DNA from: Nocardia spumae
GTDB taxonomy: Bacteria; Actinomycetota; Actinomycetes; Mycobacteriales; Mycobacteriaceae
Direction: 5' to 3'
Assembly: GCF_020733635.1 (NCBI RefSeq)
Contig: NZ_JAJFZL010000001.1
Coordinates: forward strand, 5,332,001 to 5,396,000
Length of the DNA stretch: 64,000 bases
Part shown: positions 27,466 through 36,141 of the stretch, piece by piece
Position numbering within the stretch: the first letter of the stretch is position 1
Layout of the letters: the number at the start of each line of letters is the position of its first letter
Translations under genes and position numbers: made by a program
The notes under the pieces: model-generated
What the model was told of the DNA's origin: nothing
The model's database searches: none
Seen by the model: the letters and a program-made list of their open reading frames with translations, nothing else

Positions 27466-29037
27466 GTGAGCATTACCGATATCCCGGCTGCGGGCACCGA
27501 ACCACCGCAGCCGGACACGTCGCCGCCCGACGCGGCGCAAAAGACACCGCCCGACGCGGCGCGGAAGACACCGCCCGACGCGGCGCAGAAGACACCGCCC
27601 GAGCCGGCGGAGCAATCCGCGCCGGCCGGGCGGCCGGCCGCGGCGCGCGCCGGCACGACACGGGCGGTGCAGGCGCTGGCCATGCGGTTGCACTTCTATG
27701 CCGGTGTCTTCGTGGCGCCCTTCATTCTGATCGCCGCGGTGACCGGCGCGCTCTACGCGGTCGCGCCGACCCTGGAGCAGATCACCAGCCACCATCTGCT
27801 GCATGTGGATTCGACCGGTCCGGCGCGGCCGCTGTCGGAGCAGATCGCGGCGGGCGCGGCGGCCGAACCGGCCCTCGCACCGGTCGCGGTGGCACCGGCG
27901 CAGCAGGCCGGTGACACCACCGAGGTGATCTTCAAGGATCCCGGTCTCGGCGAGTCCGAGCGGCGTGCGGTATTCGTCGATCCCGCGACCGCGCGTCCGG
28001 TCGGCGACAGCGTCGTCTACGGCAGCACGAATGCCCTGCCGACGCGGGCCTGGATCGATGTCCTGCACCGGAATCTGCATCTCGGCGATGTCGGGCGGCT
28101 CTACAGCGAGATGGCCGCGTCCTGGATGTGGATCATCGCGCTCGCGGGCGTGGTGATGTGGTGGCGCCGTTCGCGTGGTTCGGCGCGGCGGTTGATGTGG
28201 CCGGACCGATCCAAGGCCGGTCGCCCGCGCAGCCTGAGCTGGCATGCCACCGTCGGCATGTGGATTCTGCTGCCCCTGCTGTTCCTCTCGGCGACGGGCC
28301 TGACCTGGTCGTTGCATGCCGGGGAGCACATCACCTCGCTACGGCAGCAATTGAGCTGGACCACACCGGTTGTCGCCACCGCCATGCCGGGTTCGGCGAC
28401 GCCGTCGATGCCGGTCGGCGGCGAACACGCCGAACACACCGGCGGCCACGACATGTCGATGCCCGTTCCGGCCGACCGTGCCGCCCAGGTGGACAAGGTG
28501 TTCGCCGTCGCCCGCGGACACGGCATCGAGGGTCCGGTCGAGATCTCCATTCCGGCCGCGGACACCACCGCGTTCGTGGTGAAGGAACGCCGGCTGCCCG
28601 GGGTCTACACCCAGGATTCGATCGCGGTGGACGGCAGGACGGGCGATGTCGTCGACATCCTGCGTTATGCGCAGTGGCCGCTGATGGCCAAGCTCGCCAA
28701 CTGGGGAATCGCGCTGCATATGGGCATGCTCTTCGGCCTGGCCAATCAGTTGTTGCTGCTGGCCACGATGATCGCGCTGATCACCGTGATCGTGCGCGGC
28801 TATCTGATGTGGTGGCGGCGACGGCCGACCCGGGATGCCAGCCGGTTCTCCTTCGGGCGCGCGCCGGTGCGCGGCGTGCTGCGGCAGGCACCACTGTGGG
28901 TCAGCGTCCCGCTGGTCGCGGTCACCGTATCGATCGGGTGGTTCGCACCGGTATTGGGCGTCAGCCTGCTCGCGTTCCTGATCGTCGACGCCGGTCTCGG
29001 ACTGGTACCGAACCGCCGTCGAGGAACCGTCGCCTGA
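27466..29037 (+). CDS. PepSY-associated transmembrane protein
   Basis: A 523-residue inner-membrane protein of the PepSY-TM (PiuB/FepB-like) family. After a Pro-rich N-terminus, four transmembrane segments can be placed: one at about residue 75 (FYAGVFVAPFILIAAVTGAL), one near 220 (WMWIIALAGVVMWWRR), one near 265, and a C-terminal group near 420-510. Conserved His residues (LHFYAG, LHRNLHLGD, LHMGML) fit haem or metal binding. Family members reduce metal chelates or siderophores at the membrane. GTG 27466 has an ACAGGAG ribosome binding site. A His/Met-rich loop (GGEHAEHTGGHDMSMP, about 322-337) suggests copper rather than iron. Role in metal reduction is inferred. Confidence 0.82.
   Translation: MSITDIPAAGTEPPQPDTSPPDAAQKTPPDAARKTPPDAAQKTPPEPAEQSAPAGRPAAARAGTTRAVQALAMRLHFYAGVFVAPFILIAAVTGALYAVAPTLEQITSHHLLHVDSTGPARPLSEQIAAGAAAEPALAPVAVAPAQQAGDTTEVIFKDPGLGESERRAVFVDPATARPVGDSVVYGSTNALPTRAWIDVLHRNLHLGDVGRLYSEMAASWMWIIALAGVVMWWRRSRGSARRLMWPDRSKAGRPRSLSWHATVGMWILLPLLFLSATGLTWSLHAGEHITSLRQQLSWTTPVVATAMPGSATPSMPVGGEHAEHTGGHDMSMPVPADRAAQVDKVFAVARGHGIEGPVEISIPAADTTAFVVKERRLPGVYTQDSIAVDGRTGDVVDILRYAQWPLMAKLANWGIALHMGMLFGLANQLLLLATMIALITVIVRGYLMWWRRRPTRDASRFSFGRAPVRGVLRQAPLWVSVPLVAVTVSIGWFAPVLGVSLLAFLIVDAGLGLVPNRRRGTVA
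27523..27602. repeat. 24-bp tandem repeats in the PepSY gene N-terminus
   Basis: Three 24-bp units plus a third of a fourth, coding the octapeptide PPDAAQKT with small variations. They form the flexible N-terminal linker ahead of the first transmembrane helix. Confidence 0.9.
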
Positions 29038-29322
29038 ACCTCCGAACCGCATTCGGTTACGACACTCGCCGATGTGATCCGGCTGCGCCGGAGCCTGTTT
29101 CACGTCCGGACGAGCGACGCCAGGTCGCCCGTCCGAGGGAACGCGCGCACATCCGGGTCGTAACAGCCGCCGACAGCATTCGGCCGGCAGCAACGACTGC
29201 GCCGTAAATCCTACGGACGCACCGGCTTCGGACGTCCCGGGTACAGCCATGCCCAGTTCCGGCGCAGTCGGCACACCACCAGCAACTTTCACTGACCTGA
29301 TATCGCACAAGGAACCAGCACC

Positions 29323-30030
29323 ATGGGAATCAAGAACCTCGCCGCCACCGCCGCCCTCGTCGCCGCCGCCCTCGGACTGAGCACCGCCACCGCGGGTGCC
29401 GCGCCCGCCGACGCCGGTGCGGTGAACTACACGGCGACCACCACCACGACGGGCACCGTCATCTCCACCGACGCCGGTTCGCTGACCGCCGACAACGGCG
29501 TATTCACGATCGAGGCGGCCGATGGCACCGTGCTCGCCGGCACCGAATTGTCGTTCCGGGTGGACGATTTCGTCTTCCCGATCGAGGCGCGCATTCACGA
29601 CCGCACCGCTACCCTCACCCCGCAGTTCGATCCGGCGCACGCGGTGTACAAGCCGGTCGCGATGCCCTTCGAGGACAGCGCGCCGTGGAAGACGCCGTAT
29701 GACCGCGAGCAGGCCGCGTGGAGCCGCATGACCAGCACGATGGGCACCGGCGCCACCATCGGCACCCTGGTCGGCGGGATCACCGGCGGCGGAGTCGGCT
29801 GCCTGCTGGGCGGCATCGCCGGTGCCACGGTCGCGGCGGCCACCATCGTCGGCATGTTCGGTCCGTTCGTTCCGGCCGCGATGGTGGGTTGCCTCGGTGG
29901 CATCGTGGCGATCGGCGCGCTCGGCACTCTGGCCGGTCAGTTGCTGGTCACCGCCCCGGTCGCGGTGATGGCCGCGGCCCAGTACTTCACCACGATCAAC
30001 GCTCCGTTCCAGGCCCCGGCGGCGAAGTAG
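29323..30030 (+). CDS. Secreted protein with glycine-zipper C-terminus, paralogue A
   Basis: A 235-residue exported protein: signal peptide with cleavage around TAGAAPA (residues 24-30), a beta-rich domain of about 100 residues (TGTVISTDAGSLTADNG, then FRVDDFVFPIEARIHDRTATL), and a C-terminal region of long Gly/Ala-rich hydrophobic segments with three Cys (GGGVGCLLGGIAGA, VGCLGGIVAIG). The same layout recurs in the protein at 40875. The 285 bases upstream contain no good copy of the region's GGAAC-N17-CGAC promoter. Function unknown; a pore-like or envelope-inserted protein would fit the glycine zippers. Confidence 0.75.
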   Translation: MGIKNLAATAALVAAALGLSTATAGAAPADAGAVNYTATTTTTGTVISTDAGSLTADNGVFTIEAADGTVLAGTELSFRVDDFVFPIEARIHDRTATLTPQFDPAHAVYKPVAMPFEDSAPWKTPYDREQAAWSRMTSTMGTGATIGTLVGGITGGGVGCLLGGIAGATVAAATIVGMFGPFVPAAMVGCLGGIVAIGALGTLAGQLLVTAPVAVMAAAQYFTTINAPFQAPAAK

Positions 30031-30120
30031 CGGCGAAGGGCGCGAACCTCGGTGTGCGGCAGGTCTTTTCCGGCTGCCACCGGGGTTCGCCGGCCGGTCG
30101 GCGGGTGCGGCCGATCCGGC

Positions 30121-30849
30121 TCACGCGACCCGATGGCGGCTGGCCGGCCGATGGTATCCGATATCCGTGGCGGGAATGCGAGGCGGCGTCTCGAGCGGTG
30201 TGACGGCGATATCGGTGTACTCCGGATCCGTCGCGGATCGGCGGTGGCCGGGCTGACCGTCGTCACGATGCTGGCGATGGACCAGATACAGCAACGCCAC
30301 CCCGACCAGCACCGGAATATGAGTGGCCAGTCGGCCCACCGTGACGTCACCGCGGATCAGGTCCAGCAGCGACGCACCGGTCAGCGCACCGACGAAGACA
30401 CCGAGCATCGGCAATTGAGCGGCAGCGGTGCGGATGCGCAGTGCCGCCCAGATCAGGCCGATTCCGACGGCGAGATTCCAGGCCGCACTCTCATGGGTCA
30501 TATGTCCGAGCATGAACGCGCCGTGGCTGTCGCCCATCCCGGTATCGGCACCGACGAGCTGGGCCACGGCCAGCCCCGTCTGCGCGACCGCCACCGCCGC
30601 CAGCGCGACCCGGGCGATCTGCGGTGCGCGCCGCGCGGGCGGCAGTTCGCCGAGAATCGCCGCGGTCAGATCCGGAACCTGCGGTGCGGTGCGGACAATC
30701 ATGGTGCGACGCAACGTCTCCGCGCTGCGACACCATCCCCGGCAGGCCGGGCACGCGGCCAGATGCCGGTCGGTCACCTCCGCCGGGATCGGCTCGGCTT
30801 CACCATCGATGCGTGCCGAGAGCGCTTCCCGGACCGTTTCGCACTTCAT
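30121..30849 (-). CDS. zf-HC2 membrane protein, candidate anti-SigC factor
   Basis: A 242-residue protein whose first 40 residues are a zinc anti-sigma domain: C3, H29, C33 and C36 (HLAACPAC) make the HxxxCxxC signature. About four transmembrane helices follow (near 80-100, 122-138, 145-165, 175-192). The loop between the first two is rich in metal-binding side chains: M105, H109, M113, H116, M117 and H119. It is divergent from the sigC gene, 53 bases apart, and its promoter carries the same motif as five nearby units. This layout suggests a membrane anti-sigma factor that senses copper or another metal outside the cytoplasm. M. tuberculosis SigC has no known anti-sigma factor to my knowledge. 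Confidence 0.8.
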   Translation of the reverse strand: MKCETVREALSARIDGEAEPIPAEVTDRHLAACPACRGWCRSAETLRRTMIVRTAPQVPDLTAAILGELPPARRAPQIARVALAAVAVAQTGLAVAQLVGADTGMGDSHGAFMLGHMTHESAAWNLAVGIGLIWAALRIRTAAAQLPMLGVFVGALTGASLLDLIRGDVTVGRLATHIPVLVGVALLYLVHRQHRDDGQPGHRRSATDPEYTDIAVTPLETPPRIPATDIGYHRPASRHRVA

Positions 30850-30856
30850 GCTCCCA

Positions 30857-30885
30857 TGGTCGCGCACAACGGGGGATGAGTTCCA
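30857..30885 (-). promoter_or_regulatory. SigC-type promoter 1 (anti-sigma gene)
   Basis: TGGAAC (30885-30880), a 17-base spacer, and CGACCA (30862-30857), reading towards the zf-HC2 gene. The -10 ends 8 bases before the ATG, so the transcript would be nearly leaderless. Confidence 0.75.
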
Positions 30886-30902
30886 CGACGGGGTGTAGTA
30901 GC

Positions 30903-31481
30903 GTGACCGCCGTGCCGGGTGGTGACAGAGACGACCAGCTGACAGAGCTCGCACTCGCCGCGGGGCGTGGTGATCGACGAGCATTCGAACAATGGGTACG
31001 CGCCCTGCAGGCCGATGTGTGGCGCTTCCACGCCTATCGCGAGGGACCAGGTGCTGCCGACGATCTGACCCAGGAGACCTTCGTCCGCGCTTTCGGCAGC
31101 CTGCCGCGATTCGCGGGCCGCTCGACCTCGCGCGCGTGGTTGTTGTCGATCGCACGCAGGGTCGTGGTCGATTCGATCCGGTCGGCCATGGCGCGCCCGC
31201 GGCTGCATGCCACCGACGACTGGGAGAGCGCCGCGGAAACTCGCGCGGCCCAGCATCATTCGGGCCGCACCTTCGAGGATCTGGTGGAAATGCGGATCCT
31301 GCTCGACAGCCTGGATCCCGAGCGACGCGAAGCCCTGGTACTGACCCAGATGCTCGGACTGTCGTATCAGGAGGCGGCACAGGTGGCCGGGGTGCCGGTG
31401 GGCACCATTCGCTCCCGGATCGCCCGTGCCCGTGAGGATCTGCTGACCGCTTCGGAACAGCGCGACGGCGGCGTCGGCTGA
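30903..31481 (+). CDS. sigC: RNA polymerase sigma factor, SigC type
   Basis: A 192-residue two-domain ECF sigma factor. Region 2 has VWRFHAYREGPGAADDLTQ and WLLSIARRVVVD; region 4 has LGLSYQEAAQVAGVPVGTIR. These blocks correspond closely, from memory, to M. tuberculosis SigC (QDVWRFVAY, SADDLTQETF, LLGLSYADAAAVCG, CPVGTIRSR). SigC in mycobacteria drives copper acquisition genes including ctpB, which fits the surrounding genes. The GTG start gives an N-terminus aligned with SigC. It is followed after 39 bases by the MFS and GH88-like genes, probably as one transcript. Its own promoter was not found. Confidence 0.88.
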   Translation: MTAVPGGDRDDQLTELALAAGRGDRRAFEQWVRALQADVWRFHAYREGPGAADDLTQETFVRAFGSLPRFAGRSTSRAWLLSIARRVVVDSIRSAMARPRLHATDDWESAAETRAAQHHSGRTFEDLVEMRILLDSLDPERREALVLTQMLGLSYQEAAQVAGVPVGTIRSRIARAREDLLTASEQRDGGVG

Positions 31482-31520
31482 TCGGGAACTTTTCCGCACC
31501 GCCACACGACCTGTGTCGAT

Positions 31521-32708
31521 GTGAGTGTGGATGCGGATGCGGCGCCGGGCGTGGTGCGGCACGCGGTCCTGACCACGTTGCTGATCATCGCCATGACGCT
31601 GTCGATGTTGCCGCTGTTCCTCCTCGGGGCGTTGGGGCCGCGTCTGATCGGTGAATTCGGCGGAACCACAACGAGACTCGGACTACTGGTCGCCGCGGGG
31701 TTCGCGGTGGCCGCGCTGTTGTCCCCCGTGGTCGGGCCCGCGGTCGCCGCCATCGGGGCGCGCCGATGCCTGAGCGTCATGTTCGTGGTCGCGGCGACAG
31801 CCCTCGGTCTGTTCGCGATGGCCCGGTCCTACGCACTGCTGGTGCTGGCGATCGCGCTGTCCGGGCTGGCGCAGGCGCTGGCGAATCCGACGACGAATCA
31901 ACTGATCGCGGCCCGCATTCCACCGTCTCGGCGGGGCGCTGTCGCCGGATGGAAGCAGTCCGGAGTGCAATTCGGGGCCTTTCTCGCCGGACTGCCCCTG
32001 GCGGCACTGGCCTCGGCGACCGACTGGCGAATCGCGGTCGGACTCACCGCCGTACTCGCCTCCGGCGCGGCGGTGCTGACCGGCGCCGTGGCGAAAGATA
32101 GCGCGCCACCGCAGATTCCGGCGCTACGAGTGAAACGCCCACAGGGTGACGCCGCCTGGATGTGCGGTTTCTCGCTCTTCCTCGGCGCCGGAATTTCGGC
32201 GATCAACACCTACACCGCGCTGTACTCCTCGGCACGGCTGGGGCTGTCCCCGGGCGCGGCGAGCGCGCTGGTCGCGGGTCTCGGAGTGGCCGGCATCGCC
32301 GGTAGGGTGGGCTGGACCCGCAGATCGGCCACGCTGCGCAGTCCCGCGATCCTGCTGGCGCCCTTGGGTTTCGGCTCGGCCGTCGCCGCCGCCGTGATAC
32401 TGGCCGCCGACCCGGTGGGCGCGTGGCTGGTGTGGCCGGGTGTACTGGGAATCGGCGGATTCGCGGTCGCCGCCAACGCGGTGTCGATGATGACGGTGAT
32501 CGCCACGGCCGCACCGGAGCATATCGGCCGGGATTCGGCGTTGGTGTCGGCCGGATTCTTCGCCGGATTCGTGGTCGGCCCCAGCGTATTCGGCATGCTG
32601 GCCCAGTATCGCGGATACCCCTGCGCCTGGTCGGTGGTGATCACCGAATTCCTCGCGGCCACAGCGGTGGCCTGGTGGTGGCAGCGACAAACGGGGCCGG
32701 CGCGATGA
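31521..32708 (+). CDS. MFS transporter in the sigC transcript
   Basis: A 395-residue, 12-helix major facilitator carrier. The N-terminal half shows the loop GARRCLSVMFVVAATALG, and the PPSRRGAVAGWKQSG stretch is a typical inter-helix signature of sugar or aromatic-acid type MFS proteins. GTG 31521 starts 39 bases after sigC, and the stop overlaps the next start codon (ATGA). Its place in the sigC operon makes export or uptake of a metal-binding small molecule an attractive guess, but no sequence feature shows the substrate or direction. Confidence 0.82.
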   Translation: MSVDADAAPGVVRHAVLTTLLIIAMTLSMLPLFLLGALGPRLIGEFGGTTTRLGLLVAAGFAVAALLSPVVGPAVAAIGARRCLSVMFVVAATALGLFAMARSYALLVLAIALSGLAQALANPTTNQLIAARIPPSRRGAVAGWKQSGVQFGAFLAGLPLAALASATDWRIAVGLTAVLASGAAVLTGAVAKDSAPPQIPALRVKRPQGDAAWMCGFSLFLGAGISAINTYTALYSSARLGLSPGAASALVAGLGVAGIAGRVGWTRRSATLRSPAILLAPLGFGSAVAAAVILAADPVGAWLVWPGVLGIGGFAVAANAVSMMTVIATAAPEHIGRDSALVSAGFFAGFVVGPSVFGMLAQYRGYPCAWSVVITEFLAATAVAWWWQRQTGPAR

Positions 32709-33814
32709 ACAAACTGGAACACGCTCTCGACGATGTGCTGGCGCGCGTCGATTCGACCGAAGCCGCCGTCGGCCCGAGGTTTCCGATCTACGCCGATCCC
32801 GATTCCGGGGAGTGGATCACCTCGCGGCGAGGGTCGTGGGTATCGGGTTTCTGGGTCGGGCAACTGTGGTTGCGGGCGCGATTGACCAGGGAGACAACGC
32901 ATCTGCGCGCGGCGCGGGAAGCCGCCGCGCGGTCGGCGCTCAGCACCCGGTCGGACACCGTGACACGCGGGCTGATCTTCTGGTACGGCGACGCCGCGGG
33001 AGAACGCCTGGGCTTCGCGCCGGAGCGGCCGCTCCCGTGCGTGCTATCCGCGACGGCAGCGGGTGCGCGCACCGGTTCAGCGGCTCGCACCGCCGCCGAA
33101 CGACTGTGCGCCACAGTCGACCCCGGCACCGGAATCCTGCCGTGGGGCACCGCCTTCGGCGACCCCGCCGACGAGATCACCGCCCGGGTGGATGGCCTCG
33201 CGGGGACCATTCCGCTGCTGGCGTGGGCGGGCGCACCCGCTGTCGCCGAGCGATTCCTGCGCGGATACCTCGACATCGCGGGTGCACCACCGCGCCGGGG
33301 GCCGACCGGCGCATGTTCGGATACCGCTACCGGAAACCGGTTGTCGGAATCCGCGCCGGCGGCGTTCGTCAAGACGGCCGGAGGGTGGCGAGCGCGATCG
33401 TCACCTCCACCCGGATGGTCGCGCGGACGCGCCTGGCTACTGCTGGCGCTCGCCGACGCCGGGTACTGGCTCGACAGCGCATTCACGGACTACGCGCACT
33501 CGTCGGCCGAACACGCCCCGAACCCTCCGGTGGTTCCCGCCGCGATCACCGGCGCCACCGCGGTCGATACGTCCGCGGCCGCGATCACCGCGGTGGCGTT
33601 GTGCAAACTCGGCCGCACCCGGGAGGCCGAGGCACTGATTTCCGAACTCGTCACCGAACACCTCGCCCGGACCGGACCACGCGGCCGGCTGCTGCGCGGA
33701 TGTTACGACCTACCGGGCGGGGTGGCGGTGGCACACGAATTGATATGGGGTGACTACTTTTTGCTGCTGGCCCTGGCCATCGTGCTGGGTGCGGTATCGC
33801 CCACCCTGATCTGA
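32705..33814 (+). CDS. GH88/GH105-like six-hairpin glycosidase homologue
   Basis: A 369-residue protein matching the unsaturated glucuronyl hydrolase fold: GSWVSGFWVGQLWL near residue 45, RVDGLAGTIPLLAWAG near 165, WSRGRAWLLLALADAGYW near 240, DTSAAAITAVALCKL near 290, and ELIWGDYFLLLALA near the C-terminus. By memory alignment with GH88, the second catalytic-region Asp is kept (in RVDG), but the HD of the first (HDxGF) is replaced by TR (TRGLIFW), so hydrolase activity is doubtful. No signal peptide. Coupled to the MFS gene by ATGA overlap. Its presence next to sigC is unexplained. Confidence 0.7.
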   Translation: MNKLEHALDDVLARVDSTEAAVGPRFPIYADPDSGEWITSRRGSWVSGFWVGQLWLRARLTRETTHLRAAREAAARSALSTRSDTVTRGLIFWYGDAAGERLGFAPERPLPCVLSATAAGARTGSAARTAAERLCATVDPGTGILPWGTAFGDPADEITARVDGLAGTIPLLAWAGAPAVAERFLRGYLDIAGAPPRRGPTGACSDTATGNRLSESAPAAFVKTAGGWRARSSPPPGWSRGRAWLLLALADAGYWLDSAFTDYAHSSAEHAPNPPVVPAAITGATAVDTSAAAITAVALCKLGRTREAEALISELVTEHLARTGPRGRLLRGCYDLPGGVAVAHELIWGDYFLLLALAIVLGAVSPTLI

Positions 33815-33826
33815 GTGGGCGATACC
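33793..33826. terminator. Shared terminator between convergent transcripts
   Basis: GGTATCGCCCAC (33793-33804) and GTGGGCGATACC (33815-33826) form a perfect 12-bp stem with a 10-base loop holding the stop codon of the GH88-like gene. It separates the sigC transcript from the oppositely directed metal ABC operon. Confidence 0.7.
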
Positions 33827-33839
33827 GGCCGATCCTCGG

Positions 33840-34637
33840 CTATCCCCGCAATGCGGCGATGATCGTCGCCGCGGTGTCGCGGTAGACCGTCAGCAGATCG
33901 TCGTTCGCGGTCGGATAGTTGGACAGGTCCAGCTGGCGGGCCCCCGCGCCGGACAGGACCGTTCCGGTATCCATCTGCGCATTCGCGAACACGAACTGTG
34001 GACGCAGCCCGGACAACTCCGCGACCTGCTTGGCGGTCACCTCACCGGGGCCATAGGTGCCCAGCACCCGCGCCCCCGACATCTGGGCCGCGAACCCCAG
34101 GAACGACTGCGCTATCACCGTGGGCGGCTGCGTATTCCGCCATGCGGCTCGCAGGTCGGCCGACAGCGTGCCGTACACGGTGTCGAAGTCGCGCAGCCAG
34201 GTGTCGGCGGCTGGGCGGGTGCCGAACATGTCGCCGAGCCGTCGCACCTCGCTGAGCACGTTGTCGTGGCTGTTGTCGAGGTTGACCGACACCATCCTCG
34301 CCGAGGATCCGGCCGCGTCCTTGATCTTGCCCGCGAAACCCTCGAACGGCGCGTAGAGCACGAAATCGGCCCTCGACACCGCGACCAGATCCGACGGCTT
34401 GGGATCGTAGTCCGGTGCGTGTTCGATCGCGGCGGGCACGATCACCGTGACATCGGTGGCGCCGGCGGCTTTGGCGAAGGCGGCCTCCCAGCTGCTGGCC
34501 GCCACCACCCGCGCTCCCGTGTGATCGCCGTGACCGTGGTCGCCGGAACCGCATCCGGCGACGGCCGAAGCGGCGGTGATCAGTGCAGTGATACCGAATC
34601 CGAGGCGGGCGAGCCGCTTTCGGGTGATGAACGCCAT
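33840..34637 (-). CDS. Metal-binding lipoprotein of a ZnuA/TroA-type ABC importer
   Basis: A 265-residue lipoprotein: basic N-region (ITRKRLARLG), hydrophobic core, and lipobox AVAGC, followed by a His-rich linker GDHGHGDH. The TroA-type fold is recognised from EHAPDYDPKPSDL (metal His and the PKPSD turn), ADFVLY, and ANAQ near residue 215. Family members deliver Zn, Mn or Fe; the copper-gene context makes copper possible. The start, with a GGGAGAA ribosome binding site, lies 58 bases inside the permease gene, an unusually long overlap. It is the third gene of the ATPase-permease-lipoprotein operon. Confidence 0.85.
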   Translation of the reverse strand: MAFITRKRLARLGFGITALITAASAVAGCGSGDHGHGDHTGARVVAASSWEAAFAKAAGATDVTVIVPAAIEHAPDYDPKPSDLVAVSRADFVLYAPFEGFAGKIKDAAGSSARMVSVNLDNSHDNVLSEVRRLGDMFGTRPAADTWLRDFDTVYGTLSADLRAAWRNTQPPTVIAQSFLGFAAQMSGARVLGTYGPGEVTAKQVAELSGLRPQFVFANAQMDTGTVLSGAGARQLDLSNYPTANDDLLTVYRDTAATIIAALRG

Positions 34638-35458
34638 CGTCGTGTTCTCCCATCGGGTAATACATGGACCGCGAGCGCCACCGCGCCCGCCGACAGAACC
34701 AGGACCGGGCCGGGCGGCAGATCGAACCAGACGGCCAGCACGAACCCGGTCACATTGACCAGCAGCCCGATGACGACCGCCGCGAACACCATGCCCGGCA
34801 ACGAATTCGCCACCCGCCGGGCCGCCAGCGCGGGCAGCAAGGTGAGCGCGTCCACCAGCAGCGCGCCGGTGAGCCGGATTCCGGCCGCGACCGCCACCGC
34901 GACCAGTACCAGCAGGACCAGGGTCAGCCGATAGACCCGTACTCCGGAAGAGGCCGCCAGTTCACGATCGTGCAGCAGCAGCGCCAGCTGCCGGCGCCGC
35001 AGGACGAACAGCATCGGTACCAGCACCGCCAGCACGGCGAGCAGCGCCACATCACCGGTGCGAGTCGCCAGGATCGAACCCCACAGCAATTCGAACGCGC
35101 CGTTGGCGTTGACTCCGGCGATCGACAACACCAGTAGCGCACCGGCGATCGCCAGGCTCATCAACAGCCCCATCGCACCGGACAATCCGGCGGGACTGCG
35201 GGCCAGTGGGGTCAGTGCGGCGCCCGAGGCGGCGCAGGCGGCCAGCGCGCACACCATCGGGTCCAGTCCGGTGAGCATGCCCACGGCGATGCCGAGCAGC
35301 GCGACGTGCATCATGGCGAAGCGCACCGGCATGATGTCGAGGCCGATGATCACCACGCCCACGATCGGCAGGCCGATCGCGCCGAGCACCAGTGCCACCA
35401 GTGCCCGCTGCACCGAGGCCAGTTGCCACAGGTCCGCGACATCGGCCGCGCTGTTCAC
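34580..35458 (-). CDS. Metal ABC importer permease
   Basis: A 292-residue inner-membrane protein of the ZnuB/MntB (ABC-3) permease family with eight or nine hydrophobic segments and the family stretch LTGALLVDALTLLPALAARRVA at about residues 205-225. Its GTG start overlaps the ATPase stop (GTGA). The last 20 residues are encoded in the overlap with the lipoprotein gene. It works with the adjacent ATPase and lipoprotein to bring a divalent or monovalent metal into the cytoplasm; which metal is unresolved. Confidence 0.87.
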   Translation of the reverse strand: MNSAADVADLWQLASVQRALVALVLGAIGLPIVGVVIIGLDIMPVRFAMMHVALLGIAVGMLTGLDPMVCALAACAASGAALTPLARSPAGLSGAMGLLMSLAIAGALLVLSIAGVNANGAFELLWGSILATRTGDVALLAVLAVLVPMLFVLRRRQLALLLHDRELAASSGVRVYRLTLVLLVLVAVAVAAGIRLTGALLVDALTLLPALAARRVANSLPGMVFAAVVIGLLVNVTGFVLAVWFDLPPGPVLVLSAGAVALAVHVLPDGRTRRWRSSPESGSPASDSVSLH

Positions 35459-36114
35459 CTGGTCTCCCCGGACCGCACGGGTATTTCGCGCAGCCGGCCG
35501 TCGGCCATCTCCAGCACTCGATCGCAGCGGGCCGCCAGGGCACGATCATGGGTGACGACCAGCAGCGTCACCGGCAGCCCGGTCAGCAGGTCCGCGGCGT
35601 CGCTCTGACCGTCGAAATCCAGTGCGGCAGTGGGCTCGTCGGCGAGCAGGGCCCCCGCCCCGGCACCCACACACCCGACAGCTCGCGCCAGGTACATGCG
35701 CTGGAGCTGTCCGCCGGACAGTGTATGCAACGGCCGGTCCACCAGATCGCCGACGCCCAGCCGCCCCGCCGCCGCGACGGCCTCCCCGAACGCGCCACTG
35801 CTGTCCAGCAGTTCCCGCGCCAGCAGGGGAAACCGTCCTCCAGCCTGCCGCTGCGGAATCCACGCCACCCGGCGCCGCCGCCGATCCAGGTCCCGCCCGG
35901 TGCGCACCTGGCGCCCGTCGACGGTGACGGTCCCCGCCCGGACCGGATGCAGCCCCAGTACGGCCCGCAGCAGTGTCGTCTTCCCGGACCCGTTGGTCCC
36001 GGTCAGCGCCACCCGCTCCCCCGCGCGCACCCGCACATCCACGTCACGAACCACCGTGCGCCGGCCGTGCGCACAGCACACCCCGGACATTTCCACCGTC
36101 GAACCCGTTTCCAC
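35455..36114 (-). CDS. Metal ABC importer ATPase
   Basis: A 219-residue ATP-binding protein of the ZnuC/MntA type. Walker A is GTNGSGKTT, the signature LSGGQLQRMYLARAV, Walker B ALLADEPTAALD, and the switch His is in VVTHD. GTG 36114 is chosen over far upstream codons because a TGGAG sequence lies 5 bases before it and a SigC-type promoter ends 27 bases upstream. First gene of the operon ATPase-permease-lipoprotein. Confidence 0.88.
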   Translation of the reverse strand: METGSTVEMSGVCCAHGRRTVVRDVDVRVRAGERVALTGTNGSGKTTLLRAVLGLHPVRAGTVTVDGRQVRTGRDLDRRRRRVAWIPQRQAGGRFPLLARELLDSSGAFGEAVAAAGRLGVGDLVDRPLHTLSGGQLQRMYLARAVGCVGAGAGALLADEPTAALDFDGQSDAADLLTGLPVTLLVVTHDRALAARCDRVLEMADGRLREIPVRSGETR

Positions 36115-36141
36115 TTGCACTCCACTCGTTCTCTCCGAACA

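Noticed and set aside
29137-29164. GGGAAC-N16-CGTAAC as a seventh SigC-type promoter for the secreted protein at 29323
   Set aside because: Spacer is 16 rather than 17, the -10 differs from all six others, and it lies about 160 bases from the start codon.
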